A stretch of 64,000 nucleotides of DNA from Orbilia blumenaviensis (taxonomy: Eukaryota; Ascomycota; Orbiliomycetes; Orbiliales; Orbiliaceae), in assembly GCA_036872755.1 (NCBI GenBank), contig JAVHNS010000004.1, positions 1,054,001-1,118,000 of the forward strand. The letters are read 5' to 3'. Under the pieces are notes generated by a model. The model ran no database searches, was not told where the DNA came from, and saw only the letters and a list, made by a program, of their open reading frames with translations. Below are positions 22,466 through 35,880 of this stretch, in pieces (the first letter of the stretch is position 1; every line of letters starts with the position of its first letter). The position numbers were made by a program, and so were the translations under genes.

Positions 22466-24152
22466 CTAACGCGTTTTGAGCTTCCTTTTAGTTCTCTCTA
22501 ATCCATCACTTATCATTGTCACCCACATTGGATGTAACCGTTGATTATCTGCCAGTCTCTGCCTCATTTGCTCCGAGGACTTGGGATAAGTAACATGCGA
22601 GTACCAACTCCACCCAACCGCCATCACAATGATGACCAAAGTCATCGGGATGGAAAGCATCCACAGCATGTTAAACAATGGGCTAATTTTGACCTCAACG
22701 TACTCTTTAGCGCCGCTATCCTCCGTAACAACTACGCCAGAGAGGAAGAGCTGGCTGCCAAGAATCGACGCCACGGCCATCGTTGGGAGGAATATGACAG
22801 TTATTGAGGCAAGTATTTTCATTGCGCTGGCATCTTGGCGCATAACCATACTTTCGTGTCGCATCATCATAGAGTCTTGTTGTGATACTAGGTTAAAGCA
22901 GAGTGCAATTGTGTTTTCTACCCGCCGTTGAATGCTCGAGAGGCGGAGTGATGTAGATGTAAACAGAGAGCGACGATGGGATAGAGAGTCGGAGAGTTGG
23001 GTAGAAGCGGTGCCTCCGGCAGCATCTCTAACAGCGTCCACAACAAGGAGACAGGAATCAACGGCCTCATTGAGATAGATTATGTGTTTAAGGCAGTTGT
23101 GCAGACCGATGAAATCGACATGCTCTTCCAGGGCCGGAAAACCAGCCTTCGCAACTTGTAGGATACTCTGGTTTGACTCTTGTTAGCCATCGACATCTAG
23201 ACGTCTGGAGAACTCGGGAATACATACCGTTTCAATTGGTCTGAACACATCTGCCATCTTCCACGACGTGGCATCAACCTCTGAGAATAACCCATCCATT
23301 ACGAGGTCAAACAATGCGTAGGGCTCTTCAGTAATTGCCGCCCATGACATGCTCGCAATCCACGCTTCAAGTCTCCTTCTCACGTATGGCGTAGCTCCAA
23401 AACATACTAACGTAACACCCTCTCCGCCAGGTTCTGATTTAAGAACAAATCCGGATCTCAACCAGCTATAATCCGCTTGTGGAAGCTCAACTACCACCTG
23501 GCCGTCATAGTTCCCTATAGCGTCACTATGCGTCGCAGTGGAAGTAATAGGTACTTGATTCACTATACGAGGAAAATGCCCGGAACGATCTATAGATAAA
23601 TTCTTGCATAAAAAATGAAACCAGCTGAAGCGCGCACCATTCTCGTGATCCTGAGATCCGAAGCTGTGGCAAACTGTCTGCACGCACTCTGATATAAACT
23701 TATGGGGGATGTCAAGGGTTCTGAATACTGGAACACATATTGGAGCATTACGCCATATATCCAATGGTGCAAAGCTGGCTCAAGAGGTATAGAGGGGCGA
23801 AATTAGCGACGAAGGATCCATCTTATTCATCAATTGAGAAATCCATGAAATAACTTTCAAGACGCTAATTACTGGAGCTACGTACATAATCCTTATCTGA
23901 TATTCCCCAAGATTGTTCATGAGGGCCCGAAAATCCGTAACGTGTTCGTGCCAAACTCCGTCGGGAGAACCTGAACAAAATATTATTGGAGACTGCAGAA
24001 GTTCATGTCAGATGGCACGTGGACTCACCGTCGGACTTCTCCCATATGTCCACCGATTGGTCAAGCGGTCTAAAGAATCGTCTGTTTTCCCATGGGTCCG
24101 ATTGCCCCCTCTGGAATTCGTCATAAGTGTCGAAAACAGGAGTCCAGGACAT
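22466..24152 (-). CDS. Fungal CorA-like two-helix membrane protein
   Basis: Four exons, 24152-24029, 23970-23886, 23774-23228 and 23167-22466, give 485 aa with matching phases; introns are 58, 111 and 60 nt. The C-terminal half follows the fungal CorA-like pattern: HNCLKHIIYLNEAVDSCLLV, then an Arg-rich helical stretch ending NTIALCFNLVSQQDS, then two close transmembrane helices at about residues 369-393 and 416-440 and a basic tail. Canonical CorA Mg2+ channels carry a Gly-Met-Asn motif after the first helix; here the position reads LGSQLF, so magnesium transport should not be assumed. The N-terminal domain is poorly conserved, as is usual for this family. The start MSWTPVFDTYDEF is the first ATG in frame; an in-frame extension upstream lacks ATG. 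Confidence 0.86.
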
Positions 24153-26675
24153 CTCGCTTAGACCTTCGATTGGTATATATATTGTGCGGATTGATACCTG
24201 GAGCAACCAACATATAGTGTCAATATATATTGTGGCTCAGACTCCACAGCTCAAAACGAGAGGTGTGAAATGAAATAGAAATAATAATTCATAAACCCGG
24301 AAAGGGTGAGCCTCGAGACCAGAAAAGAAGAATTTTAAAAAAGTAAAGATGACAGCCAGCGTTCCAACACTCCCAAGTGTGAGGGGTATATATACCAAGC
24401 CTTTGAGTTGTGGTACATAGGATCCAGACGCGGATGCGTGCATATGTGCATACTTATGATTCGGATCCTGCACTTTGGGCTTAAGGCTTTAGGACGACAT
24501 ATCGGACATGCGAGCCGCATGTGCTCACTCGAGCACGGCTCGGATTTTGTTGCAGCAAGCTGAAATGTTCCAAGACCTGCAGACGGAAATAAGCCTTAGG
24601 AAGCTCGCAACTTCTGCGGGGCAAGTGGTGTTATCAATTTTTGAACAAGTCTTGCATAATTTTGAAATTTAACGTGGCTGTTCCGACTAAGGGGCAGTTC
24701 TTAACCTTAATAGCTATTGGACCCAAGTCTAGCTTTCTCTGAGCTAGCAATCACGTGTCCAATCTGACCTAGGTGACTCAGCTCCCAACACTGACACGGG
24801 AACCGATTAAGTTTTATCTGGGGGTGAGTGGTATTCGTCCCAAGAACGGTGCTAGGCATTTAGCTAGGGCTAAGCCGCATACATACGCCGGTGCATGGCT
24901 TCCTAACAACTTTTGTGTAACATATATAAATGTATATACCCACTAGAAACAAAAAGCTAAAAAAGGCCGATTCCGCGGATTCTTTGAATCCTTCCTAGAT
25001 TCTACATCTTCATGATTAATTCACTTCATGCAGAAAGTCAAGTTGAAGGTATAGCACTTCATGTATCTACGTCGCGCATCGCTCATGCGAACGCAAAATG
25101 GCGGCGACTCCGTATCGGACTCTTTTGCGTGAAATTTGGATTGGTACCGGTATACCTCGGGCATCGCGAAGTGAGGGGCTCCTGCAGCTAAAGAACTGCA
25201 AGGTTTGAAAAACAGTAGCCTCGTCGCTGGAACTTTTGGTTTTCCGGGTAGACGGGTTGTTTAGACGAACGAATCACATTCGTTTGATACACAAGTGTAC
25301 ATATGCACATATGAGGCATATCCTTGCAGGTAGCTGCATTTGAGGTGGGGGAAATTCGTGATTCATGAAGTGGGGGAATACAGATGGATGTTTGTGACCA
25401 ACGAGGGCTTTAGAATTATGAACGGTCTACGGCGTCTCCGTTATAACATAACACAAAGGCGCAGCGTCTCTGATGCTTTTATACCCTACCCACATTACAT
25501 AGCTGGGTATTCCTGTGCAAGGCTGCATGTGGAGATATGCAAGACCAGGAAGGGCTTTCATTCCGCATTACGGCCCAACCCAAATGACTGGTAAAGGCCC
25601 CTTCCGGGTGATTATATATCTCGTAATTAACCGGACGCCTTATCTAGCCAGTATGCAATTTTGCATGGGTGTTCATGTGCCACCGATTCTCTGTTACCAG
25701 AGTCATGGCTGGTAGAGCTATGCGATGCATTGGCTAGACTTCTTAGGCCCGTATATGTACATCTAAAATGAAACAGGTACATTTATGAGGTAGGCGAACG
25801 TCGGGCCTCGGTTTTGTAGATATAACTGGCTGAGTAATTCCTGGTGTATGCACGTCTGGTATACTCATCTAGGTAAGTATCTTCTCAATAACTAGTTTGC
25901 GGATAACACGCTCAACCGCTGTTTATAGGCCGTAGGCATAGATATTTATAAGTAGTAGACCTTGTCCCCAAAACTAAAACGCCTTGATCAATCTTTCCAG
26001 TAAGAATTTCACCAGACCGATCGAACTATATTGTACGAAATCAGTCGATTCATACACGTTATTCACCTTCACAAAACCGAATAATAGAAGTGCGAGTTGC
26101 TGGGCAACTGGGGGATATCGCCTTCACGCTCCAATAACAAGATACACCGTGTCGACCAATATGGTGAGTAGCTATGTATTAAGATATTCATATATCATAT
26201 TCGCCTAGCCCCGAAAAATATAGCACAACCAAACACTTTATAAATTTATCATATGTTAGATTATAAAGATTCCGAATATGATGAATTACACAAATAAATG
26301 AACTTTCTCACTGAAACGTCTCTTAGTCTGAACAATCAAACTCTCAGAGTGGGACGCAGAGAAGAAGACCAGATAGGCATGGGGGTAGTTACACGCCCAG
26401 AGCCACAGACTTTTATGAGGTATACATTCTCGATTTACCTGAGCTTTTAGGCACTGAGGTATTCTGAATTAACATCCCGCACTCCACACGTGTAGGATCA
26501 AGAGCCACCAAGATCATCATCAGGTAACCGAAGGCCTGGGACACTTCAACCTGTAAGTTTGTAAACACTACTATATTTTACTATGCGCATCTGGTTGTGT
26601 CGATAGACATGTCATGGCATATCGTATTGATGGTGTATTTAGGGCCAGCCCGCAAACTTTGGGTATCGGTATGGT
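24153..26675. other. Intergenic region, 2.5 kb
   Basis: No gene was recognised. Frames such as 25340-25594 and 25984-26208 are short and of non-coding composition. TATA-like runs (GTATATATACC at 24385-24395, ACATATATAAATG at 24920-24932) occur but cannot be assigned to a gene. Confidence 0.45.
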
Positions 26676-29600
26676 ATGGTAAACGGTGGGACCTATATAC
26701 CTCAAGATATCCTTATACAAGACCCACAGCCGTCCTATCAGCAATACCAGAACGATCAGCAGCAGCAAACGGGGACTTCTATGTCTCGTGGGATATCCCA
26801 AGAGGAACAACTTCATGAAGGCTACTATCCCTCTGAAACGGGAACGGTTGGACCCGTTGGCACAACCGTGCAGGGCCTAGCCCCTCCACAACGGGTATGT
26901 ACCCTATGTATTTGTTATTTTGAACTCAATGACAAAAATAATATACTGATGACCTCGCCTCGAAAGGTACCGTCGCCGGGACAGTCTATAGACGTATGTG
27001 ACTATCCATTATATCCGAATCTCCCCATCCTTAAGCCTTACTTAACTATTTTTTTCTTCAATAGTCATACGAACTGCGTCCTGTGTCGCAAGGCCAAGAA
27101 GCCGGACAGAATTCTGCTCCAAAATCAGGGGTACGCCGCGCCCTTATTAATATTTTTTCTAAGTAACTACACTGTTCGATGGCGGTCGATATAGCAGTTA
27201 TAAAATCTGTATGTAGAAGGGTACTCAAATGAACGCGTTTATCTCTAGTTCGAATCAGAAGGATACCTCGTCAAGGCTGGTGTAGATAATACTGATAGCG
27301 TAAGTGTTGATATCCTAAAATCCAGTGATGAAAGAATGTGACAGATACGTAGCCACTGGCACACATACCTTCCATGTTTAAGTATCACTACCAGCTAACT
27401 GCGGATCTATATTTACTGCCGTATCTATTCAGACACCATATCACGAACACCCGCAACGCTTAATGGAGAATAGAAATATGTGGGAGTTCTCCAGGTTTCG
27501 TTGGGATGCTTTTGTCTGGGACCAAGCTCCGGCCTATATCCATGATGGTTCGATCATGTACCGATACCGAGACTTCGCGGGCCGAGTGTGTGAAAAGCCA
27601 CTTTATGAGCGGTTTCTCGACCATAATGACGGGACACTTCGAAAGCTAACCGTTAGCTGTACGGACGAAATTTATCAGGCGCCCGGTACATCAACATGGC
27701 GCAGGATATATATACGCAACGTATCCGAATTGACGGTGAGGATCGCGACCTGGATAATTCATTATAATAAAAATCCCGGAACTTGGAAGACATATGGGAT
27801 TCAGGTGCTTAGAGCTTTGCCTGCCTCACTATTAATGGCAGTTTGTGTAAGTTATTTCCGGTCCGCTATTTGAAGCCAAAGCTATACGCATAGGCAGGGA
27901 CACCCCACTGAGATAATATCAACAGATATGGGAAACAGGAAGTAACGGATCGGTATTATTTGGTGGCCGTTATGCTCCAATCCCTTACTATTACTTTGGC
28001 ACCGCCAAAGTCTGGCGGAATCGGATCGAGGGCCACGGTAGAAGGCAGGTTGAGGACGCGAATGAGTATACAGTGCTCAAACCGCGTCACTTATGCTTTT
28101 TAAGAAACCCGGACTCTCCCAAGCTCCAAGGATTTGAAGTTCTATCTGTTGAGGACTGGGAAAAAACTGACGGACAAAGTGTGAATTTGACATACATATT
28201 TGTTGCTTTCAGTACCGTGCAATTTCCCACCAGCTCTGAGCGGGATATGCGGGCTCTTCATCGAATTGCGGAGAAGGCAGCGAGGTCGGCCGGTGTCATC
28301 GCGTTTTGGACCTCGGGAAGTTGTATGCGTATAGAGGAAGAAGAAGAGGCGGATGTGTACCGAATCGCAGATGTCCTTCGTGGGGCCAGTGATTTGGTCA
28401 TAGCTGTTGGACATCCTCCAGATGAACATCGAAGGTTTGGAGCTGAAGAGCTACTGAGGCAGTGGGGTGAAAGGATGTGGACCTTTCCAGAGGTTCTTCT
28501 ATCGCCAGGGAAGGATATCCTCGTCTACATTCGTGGTGAGAGCAACCCCATCCGTGTCAGCAAGAATCAGTTTGCAGGACGGGTTTGGCAGGATGCGCAT
28601 GAGTCAAGGCAGCTGGTAGACAGCTACATTGGAACGCTTGGACTAAGTAGACTAGAAAAAGCTGTCATCGCGCTGGGGTGCCTATACAGACGCAAAACAG
28701 TGGAATACCTGAAGGGTGACCAGGCATATGCTCTCATGGGTCTTTTACGGCTGAGACCTCATATCGACAAAACAGATACCCAATTCCAGGCCTTCGCTCG
28801 TTTATCTATGGCCAACGACTCTGATGAACTCCTCGAACGCTACATTTGCACTCTTCCCAAATCAATCGACCAGCCATGGCATAATATGGATGATGCATAC
28901 GAGTGCTCCTTATGGGACATTTACCCGTACATCCAAGTGGCCGCGATTTGTGATAATGACACTGTCATTCTCGATGGTGCTTTTGGGGCTAGCGTAGTCT
29001 GGAATGGATTCTTTCCGATAAACTTTACACAGAATCTTTCCTTCACACGAACTGTGGCTTTGTATTTGATGAACTACAACTTTTTTATATTTCTGATCTC
29101 GATCCTCTTCCTCGCACTTCCGCTATTACGGCCAGCGTTGGTTCTCGGGGTCATCCTGCTGCTAACATTCATATTGGTATGGCTGCGAACGCCAAAGTTG
29201 GTGAAGTTAGCATATGGTGGCAAGTTCTCCGGTCAACAGGCTGCGCTGTTTGGGGTCGAAGGGTATATAAATGCCGCTACTGTGGAACGGGCAATATTCG
29301 GAGGTGCTTTCGGGCGGATGTCATGGTCGATCAATGCATCCCCTCTATCAAAATCAATTCTCAACGAATACGGTGAGAGAATCGGGGTCGATCCGACTAC
29401 AAACCCTGAGATTCATGAAAAGGTCAGAAAGGCTCGGTATGCAAAGCCTGGCGAGATGAGGGTAAGTGTGATTTTATTTTGCCTCCGCAAGATTGAAGGC
29501 ATACACTTTCCATACTAATCAAAGTCTCACCCGTAAATAGATATTCACTCTCATAGATACATACAATATGGAAGTCACACTCTTTGAGGCCGTCAACCCC

Positions 29601-29816
29601 CCTATTAATTTCTTCTTGTGCGCATCGGAGGGTGGAATGCAGCGAGCTATTGGTTGCTCCTATGATTGGACCACGCAGACAATGTACCGCGAGACGGTGT
29701 TACGCCTACCGACTGCAACTCTTGAGTTCATGTATCGGGTACACCGGGTCAAAGTTGGAATGCGAAGGCCGCAATGGCCATGTCAGCATAGAAACGGCGA
29801 TGGTGCAGTTGTATGA
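26676..29816 (+). CDS. Large membrane protein recalling HET-domain proteins, seven exons
   Basis: Seven phase-0 exons join to 862 aa: 26676-26894, 26967-26993 (27 nt), 27065-27130, 27249-27299, 27433-27846, 27926-29461 and 29541-29816. The first 100 residues are Gln/Pro-rich and look disordered. The middle holds LHRIAEKAARSAGVIAFW, an acidic EEEEEAD run, and ERMWTFPEVLLSP followed further on by DQAYALMGLLRLRP. The last two recall the W-T-x-E-LL and YALMGL stretches of heterokaryon-incompatibility (HET) proteins. Two transmembrane helices or one long hairpin lie at about residues 643-678 (FFIFLISILFLALPLL and LVLGVILLLTFILVWL). The C-terminus carries CSYDWTTQTMYRETVLRLP. I believe this belongs to a widespread but uncharacterised ascomycete family; kinship with HET proteins is inference. 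The smallest exon is the least certain part. Confidence 0.78.
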
Positions 29817-32800
29817 GGTATGGCGGTCATTAAATTATAAGGCCAGAAGAATGATCGCTCTAATTTCTAGACGATTTACGGTTTACTCAGGATTCGATAG
29901 GCTTATAAAGCTTGGTTAAGGTTGCGACGCGAAGGGTGCAAGTTAGGTAGTTTAAACTTAACGTCCGCACATTTGGCTTAGCAATTGTTGAGCTTCACTT
30001 TGTACAACTTGCGGCCAACTAGCGGTTGGGGCTGAGACTGATCAATATCTATTCGTATTTGCGATCCTTTACTTGCTTTCTTTACCATTCTCGGGATATT
30101 TACCATTTTCTTTACTATTTTCTTTGCTATTTTTCTTACCATTTCTACCACCATTATTTGTATTTACTACTCTTATTTTTCTGATTTTTAGCGAGTTTAG
30201 AACGCGAAGCACAATCCATTAGTCCTTGCATCCGGGTTCGTACCTAGGCAAAGCCTCCAGAGCTCGTAAAGATAGGTTAATCGAAAATGTTCCATCCCTG
30301 TTTTGAAATATCGCTATCACTTTGCAGCCGCACAGCGCTCTTTAGGTTCACTGGCCTTCCATACCCTTGGAAGTTATACAAATGTATATAAGCGAAATGG
30401 TTAAGCAAAGCTTGTTCAATTTAGACGCAATATGCTTGGCTCTACATATACCTAAGTATCTAGATGTAGACCTCGGATCTAGTTAACTAATTTAATTACA
30501 AGGACCATACCTAAGTACAGACTCAGTAATCTAGTTTCCGTCAAATGAATATAAGCATTTGTGTTGATCCGCCTCCGTCTAAGGTGGCGGAATCTACCGC
30601 TCCTGCATGCCCTCGCCGTCATGAACTATCGCCTAACTTTCGCAATGTTCCGTGAAACATACAGGACAGTTCCAAAAGTTTTGTATATATATACAACCTT
30701 TATCTACATGAATCTCATCGATCAGTAATATTGCCCATCCTAGATCCCAAGAACCCATTTGGATATGCCAATGAGATCGAATAGATCAGCGAGAATTGCT
30801 AGACATGTTCGAAGCAGTCTGCGTTGTCATTAATGTGTCGTTTGTGACGCTGAAGCTAGAGTAGCTAGCTGCGCGATCGCACATTACAGCACTGCCTGCT
30901 TTAAAGCACTCTGTGCCACCTGTTTAAGTCTGCATTTGAAGGAAAATGCCGGCATTGCCGTCCCGATCCCGGAATCGAATCGGATCCGATTAGCTTGCAT
31001 CTAAAGGGTTTAAGTGGTTGATATCGAATCATTACAACGTCACCATAATTTCATGGTACAAAATCTCGCCATGAGCTCGCACTCAAGATGCTGGGTAGAT
31101 TACTAGAGCATTGATTGCTTACCTACTTAGTAGTGCCTACAATCAATGAATATCGCGCGAGGGGCCAGAAACAGAAAATCGAGTCTGCCTTAGCTGTAAA
31201 AGCCCTCCATTTTTGGATGTTGCCGGCAAATGTAACCCCACATATGTGAATACCATGACATCTCAACTATTCTACGGGGATAGAAAAAAAGGAATTTAGC
31301 AAATGCCAGCAGCTATTGACCGGGATACATGCAATAAGATCGACGATTTTTCAGCCATAGATCCCAAGATCCAAGTTCAATCTTGGCGCTTTCGTCAGAA
31401 TTCAGCCCAACCCAACATAATCCCCATAAACACAGCAAACAGATTGACAGCAGAAATCTTTGGAAGGCCCCAAAGAAAACAAAATATTATATCTTGTTCG
31501 AGATTATTACCAAAAAAAAAAAAGTTCTACGCCTTCTTTTGTGATATCACAACTTTTCCTAGTGTTATCCCCGCGTCACTTGGAATCGGATCTCCTTAGC
31601 TCGGCTCAGGCTGCCATGCGGGCGTATCGCTACAGGGATAATATCTGGAACCCGCATAAATGCACAACCACAACCCGAAAAAAAAAAAACTGTCACGCTA
31701 ACGTATAAACTAGCCTAACGGCATCAATCAGTGGGGTGGATTCGACGGTCTGGAGCTTCTCCGGGATTTCTTGGGTTCCGTTAGGCCATGGGCAGTTTCA
31801 ACAGCTCCAGAACAAAGGGAACAACGGGAAGGAAACGGCCATTGGCCCGGCTTACGGTGTACGGCATTTCCGTTGTTTGAGTTCTTATATCTCATCGAAT
31901 TATAGATCAAAATATTATAAAGAGTAAGATCAAATCTTAGTATGTAATATAATAGATCATTAATTACCAAATCGGCCGAAGAAGGCACCTGCTCTACCGC
32001 GCCAACCCAAAACCCAGCTGAATGACGACTAAAATTTAAAAAAACATAAGTTTGCTGACTCTAGATTCGAAGAAAAGCCGAGACTTCTTGGGTGAGACGA
32101 ACATCTCCCGTTCGGCATATATCGTGAAATAACGACCCGTAAGATAACTGGTAAACTCGCCAGCCTCGGAACAACGCGTGCATGATATACAGTGCATATA
32201 TTTTTCTCCAAGACTGGTTGTGTTCTTTTGGTGCATGCTGCGATCTGGATCTGGAAATTTCCTGCGCAATTTTAGTCGTTGTGCAACCACCAGTTACTTA
32301 ATTACAGAGCCTAGAACCAGCCAAAGAAAATGCAGAGACCATGGGGGAAAAGTTGACAAATACCCAAGAAAAAGGTAGAGAAAAAAAGAAAGAAAATATA
32401 TAGAGTCCGCGGACCTCTCCTGCATCTAAGCTATGAATTGTACAGTAGAGTACCCTTACGAAGAGAGCAAAATGCAGGGGGCTTGTTAGTCAGTGGGGAC
32501 GTCAATAGCTTCCCCCGGTTCCTTAGACTAAGCTATTAGACTTCCCAGGAACAAAAATACCGAACGGTTACCGGTTGGTTCCAATCCGCATTTAGCTGAA
32601 CGAAACACAGATGACGAAAAAGAAGGCTGCTAGTGGCCTCGTAATAGCTACCAAAGGGAAAATGTATAAAGAAGCTGTGGAAACCCCGCTCGCTCAGAGA
32701 GCAATGTTAACTTCACTAATATCCACCCCGCCGAGTAAACTGAAAGTTGCACTATATTGTTCCAGCCTTGAACAACGCAAAAAGTCCAACAAGCCGTCCC

Positions 32801-32834
32801 CTTCAGAGAATCTGATTACCGAAACACTAGAAAT
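29817..32834. other. Intergenic region, 3.0 kb
   Basis: No gene or RNA was recognised. A pyrimidine-rich stretch with imperfect TTTACTATTTTC-type repeats occupies about 30060-30190. A short frame at 32611-32991 overlaps the hydrolase start in another frame and is rejected. Confidence 0.45.
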
Positions 32835-33738
32835 ATGTCCGGCTTCCCCGCCTCATCGCCCATTACCTTCGTTCTTATCCACGGTGCATGGCACTATGGG
32901 CACTCGTGGAATAATGTCCGCGCATATCTTGAAAAAGCCGGGCATACAGTACATACTCCCACCATACCCTTCGAATATAAAGACGGAGTGAAAGCGGGCC
33001 AGACAATCCACGACTTAGACGACGCCGTCCAAGGTTTACTAGATTATGTTGAAGAACATAAGTTAGATCAATTTGTATTGTAAGAATCTGCCTTAGGAAC
33101 TGTTATAAAGTATGGCAAAGCATTCAGGGCTAATTATCAACGAATACACAGAGTCGGTCACTCCTGGGGCGGAGTAGTAATAACCTCCATGGCAACCAAG
33201 ATCCCACAGAAGATCAAGCGAATAGTATACCAGAATGCCTTTGTCCCCTCTGAGGGCGAATGTCAATTCGACCTTTGCCCTCCATTTGCTCGGGTATTCT
33301 ACGGGGGAATGGCTGCCCAGTCTCGTAAGTCGTCTTCTGGTTTCAGATGTGGATACAATTTTTGAGATACAAGCCCACTCTAACAAGTATATAGCAAATA
33401 AAACCTTCCCATGCCCTTTCCCTGTCTTCCGCGACGCCTTTATGGGAGAAGCCACGATTGAAGAGGCGAAAGCTGTGCACGAAACTCTTCGCGAACAACC
33501 AATCGGCCTATGGGAACACCCCATCAAGAACACCGAAGAGTTCTTTGCTATGCCGCCGCAAATCCCTCGGTCCGCTGTGTTTGCAGATGGCGATACTACC
33601 GTTCCATTCGGGACATATGAGGCTCAGGCCGTAAAGCTTGGTATTTTGAGGTTTATCAAGATGGCCGGGAGCCATGAGGTCATGTTTACTGATCCGGAGG
33701 GGTTGGCAAAGAGCATTGTTCTTGCTGGAAGAGACTAG
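32835..33738 (+). CDS. Alpha/beta hydrolase (salicylate-esterase/HNL-like fold)
   Basis: Three exons, 32835-33079, 33152-33324 and 33395-33738, give 253 aa, a normal length for compact single-domain hydrolases. The start MSGFPASSPITFVLIHGAW gives the oxyanion strand HGAWHYGH. The first intron, when spliced, restores FVLVGHSWGG, the nucleophile elbow with Ser86. The second intron (GTAAGT, CTAAC, TATAG) restores CPPFARVFYGGMAAQS joined to PNKTFPCPFPVFRDAF; unspliced, this frame soon stops. An acid residue lies in FADGDTTVP (near 200) and the catalytic His in AGSHEVMF (near 230). Family knowledge: cytosolic esterases acting on small esters or lactones; the substrate here is unknown. Confidence 0.9.
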
Positions 33739-34014
33739 AAAGGGTCATAAATGTGTAGTATCGATACCCTAGCAACCAGCCTATTGTGGGGAACGTATCA
33801 TAGTAATACTGAATTAGCCCATTTATGCCACTGCTAATTACGTAATTACAACCTGTGACACGCCGTTAAAGTAGCGATCGAATCTAGAGAACATGAAATG
33901 AGGGACCCACCCTCCACATAAGAACCTGTACCCTTAAAAAAAAGAACCGTGAAACCCTTTTTGCATCAGTCATAAGAAAATCACATTCAATCCATAACGC
34001 CATGTCATTGCGAA

Positions 34015-35167
34015 TCATCCAAGATGCGAAGAGGCCATTTGGCTCTGAGAACCTTCCCCGTTTTCATCATCGGGATCTAGGTTTCTCCCTCCGAAATAAG
34101 CCTCTGCAGCTCTATCGCCACTTCGGCTCCTTCCTTTGTTTACAACTTCTATAATAATATATTCACGTCAGTCTAACCAATACTCCACAACTAGCCCGGT
34201 GATGCTTCATAATTACTCACCGTCACGACGCCAATTGCCGATCGCCCCCGTGAGGCCGATCTCTTTTAAGTAACGCAAAGATCTTGCGTACTCAGGGCTA
34301 TCGGGTTCATGGTATCTAAGTCCGTCCAACATCGAATTCATAACAGGATCTTCCTCCGCCCTGCGAACCGCAACTGCAACTGCGACAAGAGTATTGTATC
34401 GGTCCCATGAGCTGTCTCCATCAAAAGCTAACTCAGGAGTTGTTGCATCAGCGGTATTATTCATCGGAAGCGATTGATATTGAACTTGGCACCCTGCAGG
34501 TGATTGAGCCATCGTGTGGGACGATGCAGTGTCTGGCGAGATAGTCGTCGAATTTGGTTGATCGTCCTGGAAGAAGTGCCTAGGAGTACTTGGAAGGGTG
34601 CTGCTAACGGGTGGAAAGTTCCCTGAAGGGTAATATTGACGCTGGTTCCCTGAGGTATAATATTGATGCTGGTGGTTTCCAAATTGCTGACCGTAAGGAA
34701 ACATTGGCTCTGCAGCAGGGTTTGAGATATCCAGATCGGGGATTGAAGATACGGGGCCCGCCATCCCTGGGGTACTGGACAACCCAGATCCCATTAATTG
34801 GTTGGTATGGGCTGATGGTGGGGATGCAGCAAGGTTAAGAGGGGAAACTTCAACCATCATGGTAGGATCAAGGCCTTCAGTGCTTTCATCAAAGGGACTA
34901 AGGTGATGGCCTCCCACCGTGAAGTTAGCTAAGGTAGGAGTCATTGGAAGTCTTTCATGCGGAGCCACCGGCTGCTGGGCGTAGCCTGAAGCGCTCCGGG
35001 AGAATAGGGAGATAACTGGACCAGTAGGAGGATTATAGCCCTAAAACCAAAATCAGGACTGCTATGGGGAGATGATGGAAGTGGTAGGTGGATTCGAAAG
35101 TAGTGCTTACCCTCCTAGATTGAGAAAAGAAGCCCCTCCGAGGAAGCTTTCGACCACGGCCGTCCAT
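34015..35167 (-). CDS. Gln/Pro/Ser-rich hypothetical protein, three exons
   Basis: Exons 35167-35111, 35040-34221 and 34148-34015 give 336 aa. Donors are GTAAGC and GTGAGT, acceptors TTTTAG and TTATAG. The N-terminus is very basic (MDGRGRKLPRRGFFSQSRR). The middle is low-complexity with Tyr/Gln/Ser-rich repeats (HQHQYYTSGNQRQYYPSG). A short folded-looking segment follows (WDRYNTLVAVAVAVRRAEED, then a YARSLRYLKEIG helix) and the tail is charged. No transmembrane segment or named domain is present. The composition would suit a nuclear or RNA-associated factor, but that is a guess. Confidence 0.72.
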
Positions 35168-35880
35168 TGTGGCGGACGCCAACCGAAGTAGCTATCAATC
35201 GGTCTTTGTATGAATTAGTGAAAAGTTAAAAACAGTAGAATACTTTAAAAGCTGGATTCCACTTACATCCTTGTCAATGTGTTTGAGGGATGTTAAAGAC
35301 AGTTTTAGTCCGGGGACTTGAAGATAAGAATGCTTAACTTGCGATGAATTGGTAGTGAAGCAGTAGGGGCTATCATACATGAAAATACTACAACACTGAG
35401 AGCACTCCTCCACTAGACAGTGCAATACTGGCACCTACTAACAGCCTTAATACCCACATTGCTATCGAGTTCACGAAGTATCACTATCAGGTACTACCAA
35501 GGTGTTCCTTAGCACTCTACGGAACATCTCATGCTGTACATATCACCTATCGGCAGATGTGGATGCTCAAGTGGCACCAGTTACTTGGTTAGCCGCAGCT
35601 ATTGATACTGGGTGTATTGATACACCTTCGAATATTCGCGTTTTGATATCTTTCGCCAGAAATTAGATGAAACTAGAGAGCTTTCGATAGGGAACAGTAA
35701 AAACAAAAATTAATTTCCCTTGTAATCCATCTCGAAACAATCTCCCAAACAATCAATTCTATTCGATTTTGACCAAATGTTGAGCCAAATAAACAATAAG
35801 ACTATCGAGTACCATTGTTTGTGTAGGTAGTATGATAGTATACGAGCTTGAGCAATATGTGGGTCGCGCTAATCATAGTA
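35168..35880. other. Intergenic region, 0.7 kb
   Basis: Nothing recognisable was found. It holds the probable promoter of the gene starting at 35167 and the 3' flank of the next minus-strand gene to its right. Confidence 0.5.

Noticed and set aside
32611..32991. 126-codon frame overlapping the hydrolase start
   Set aside because: It is in another register from the clear HGAW-containing frame and has no family resemblance.
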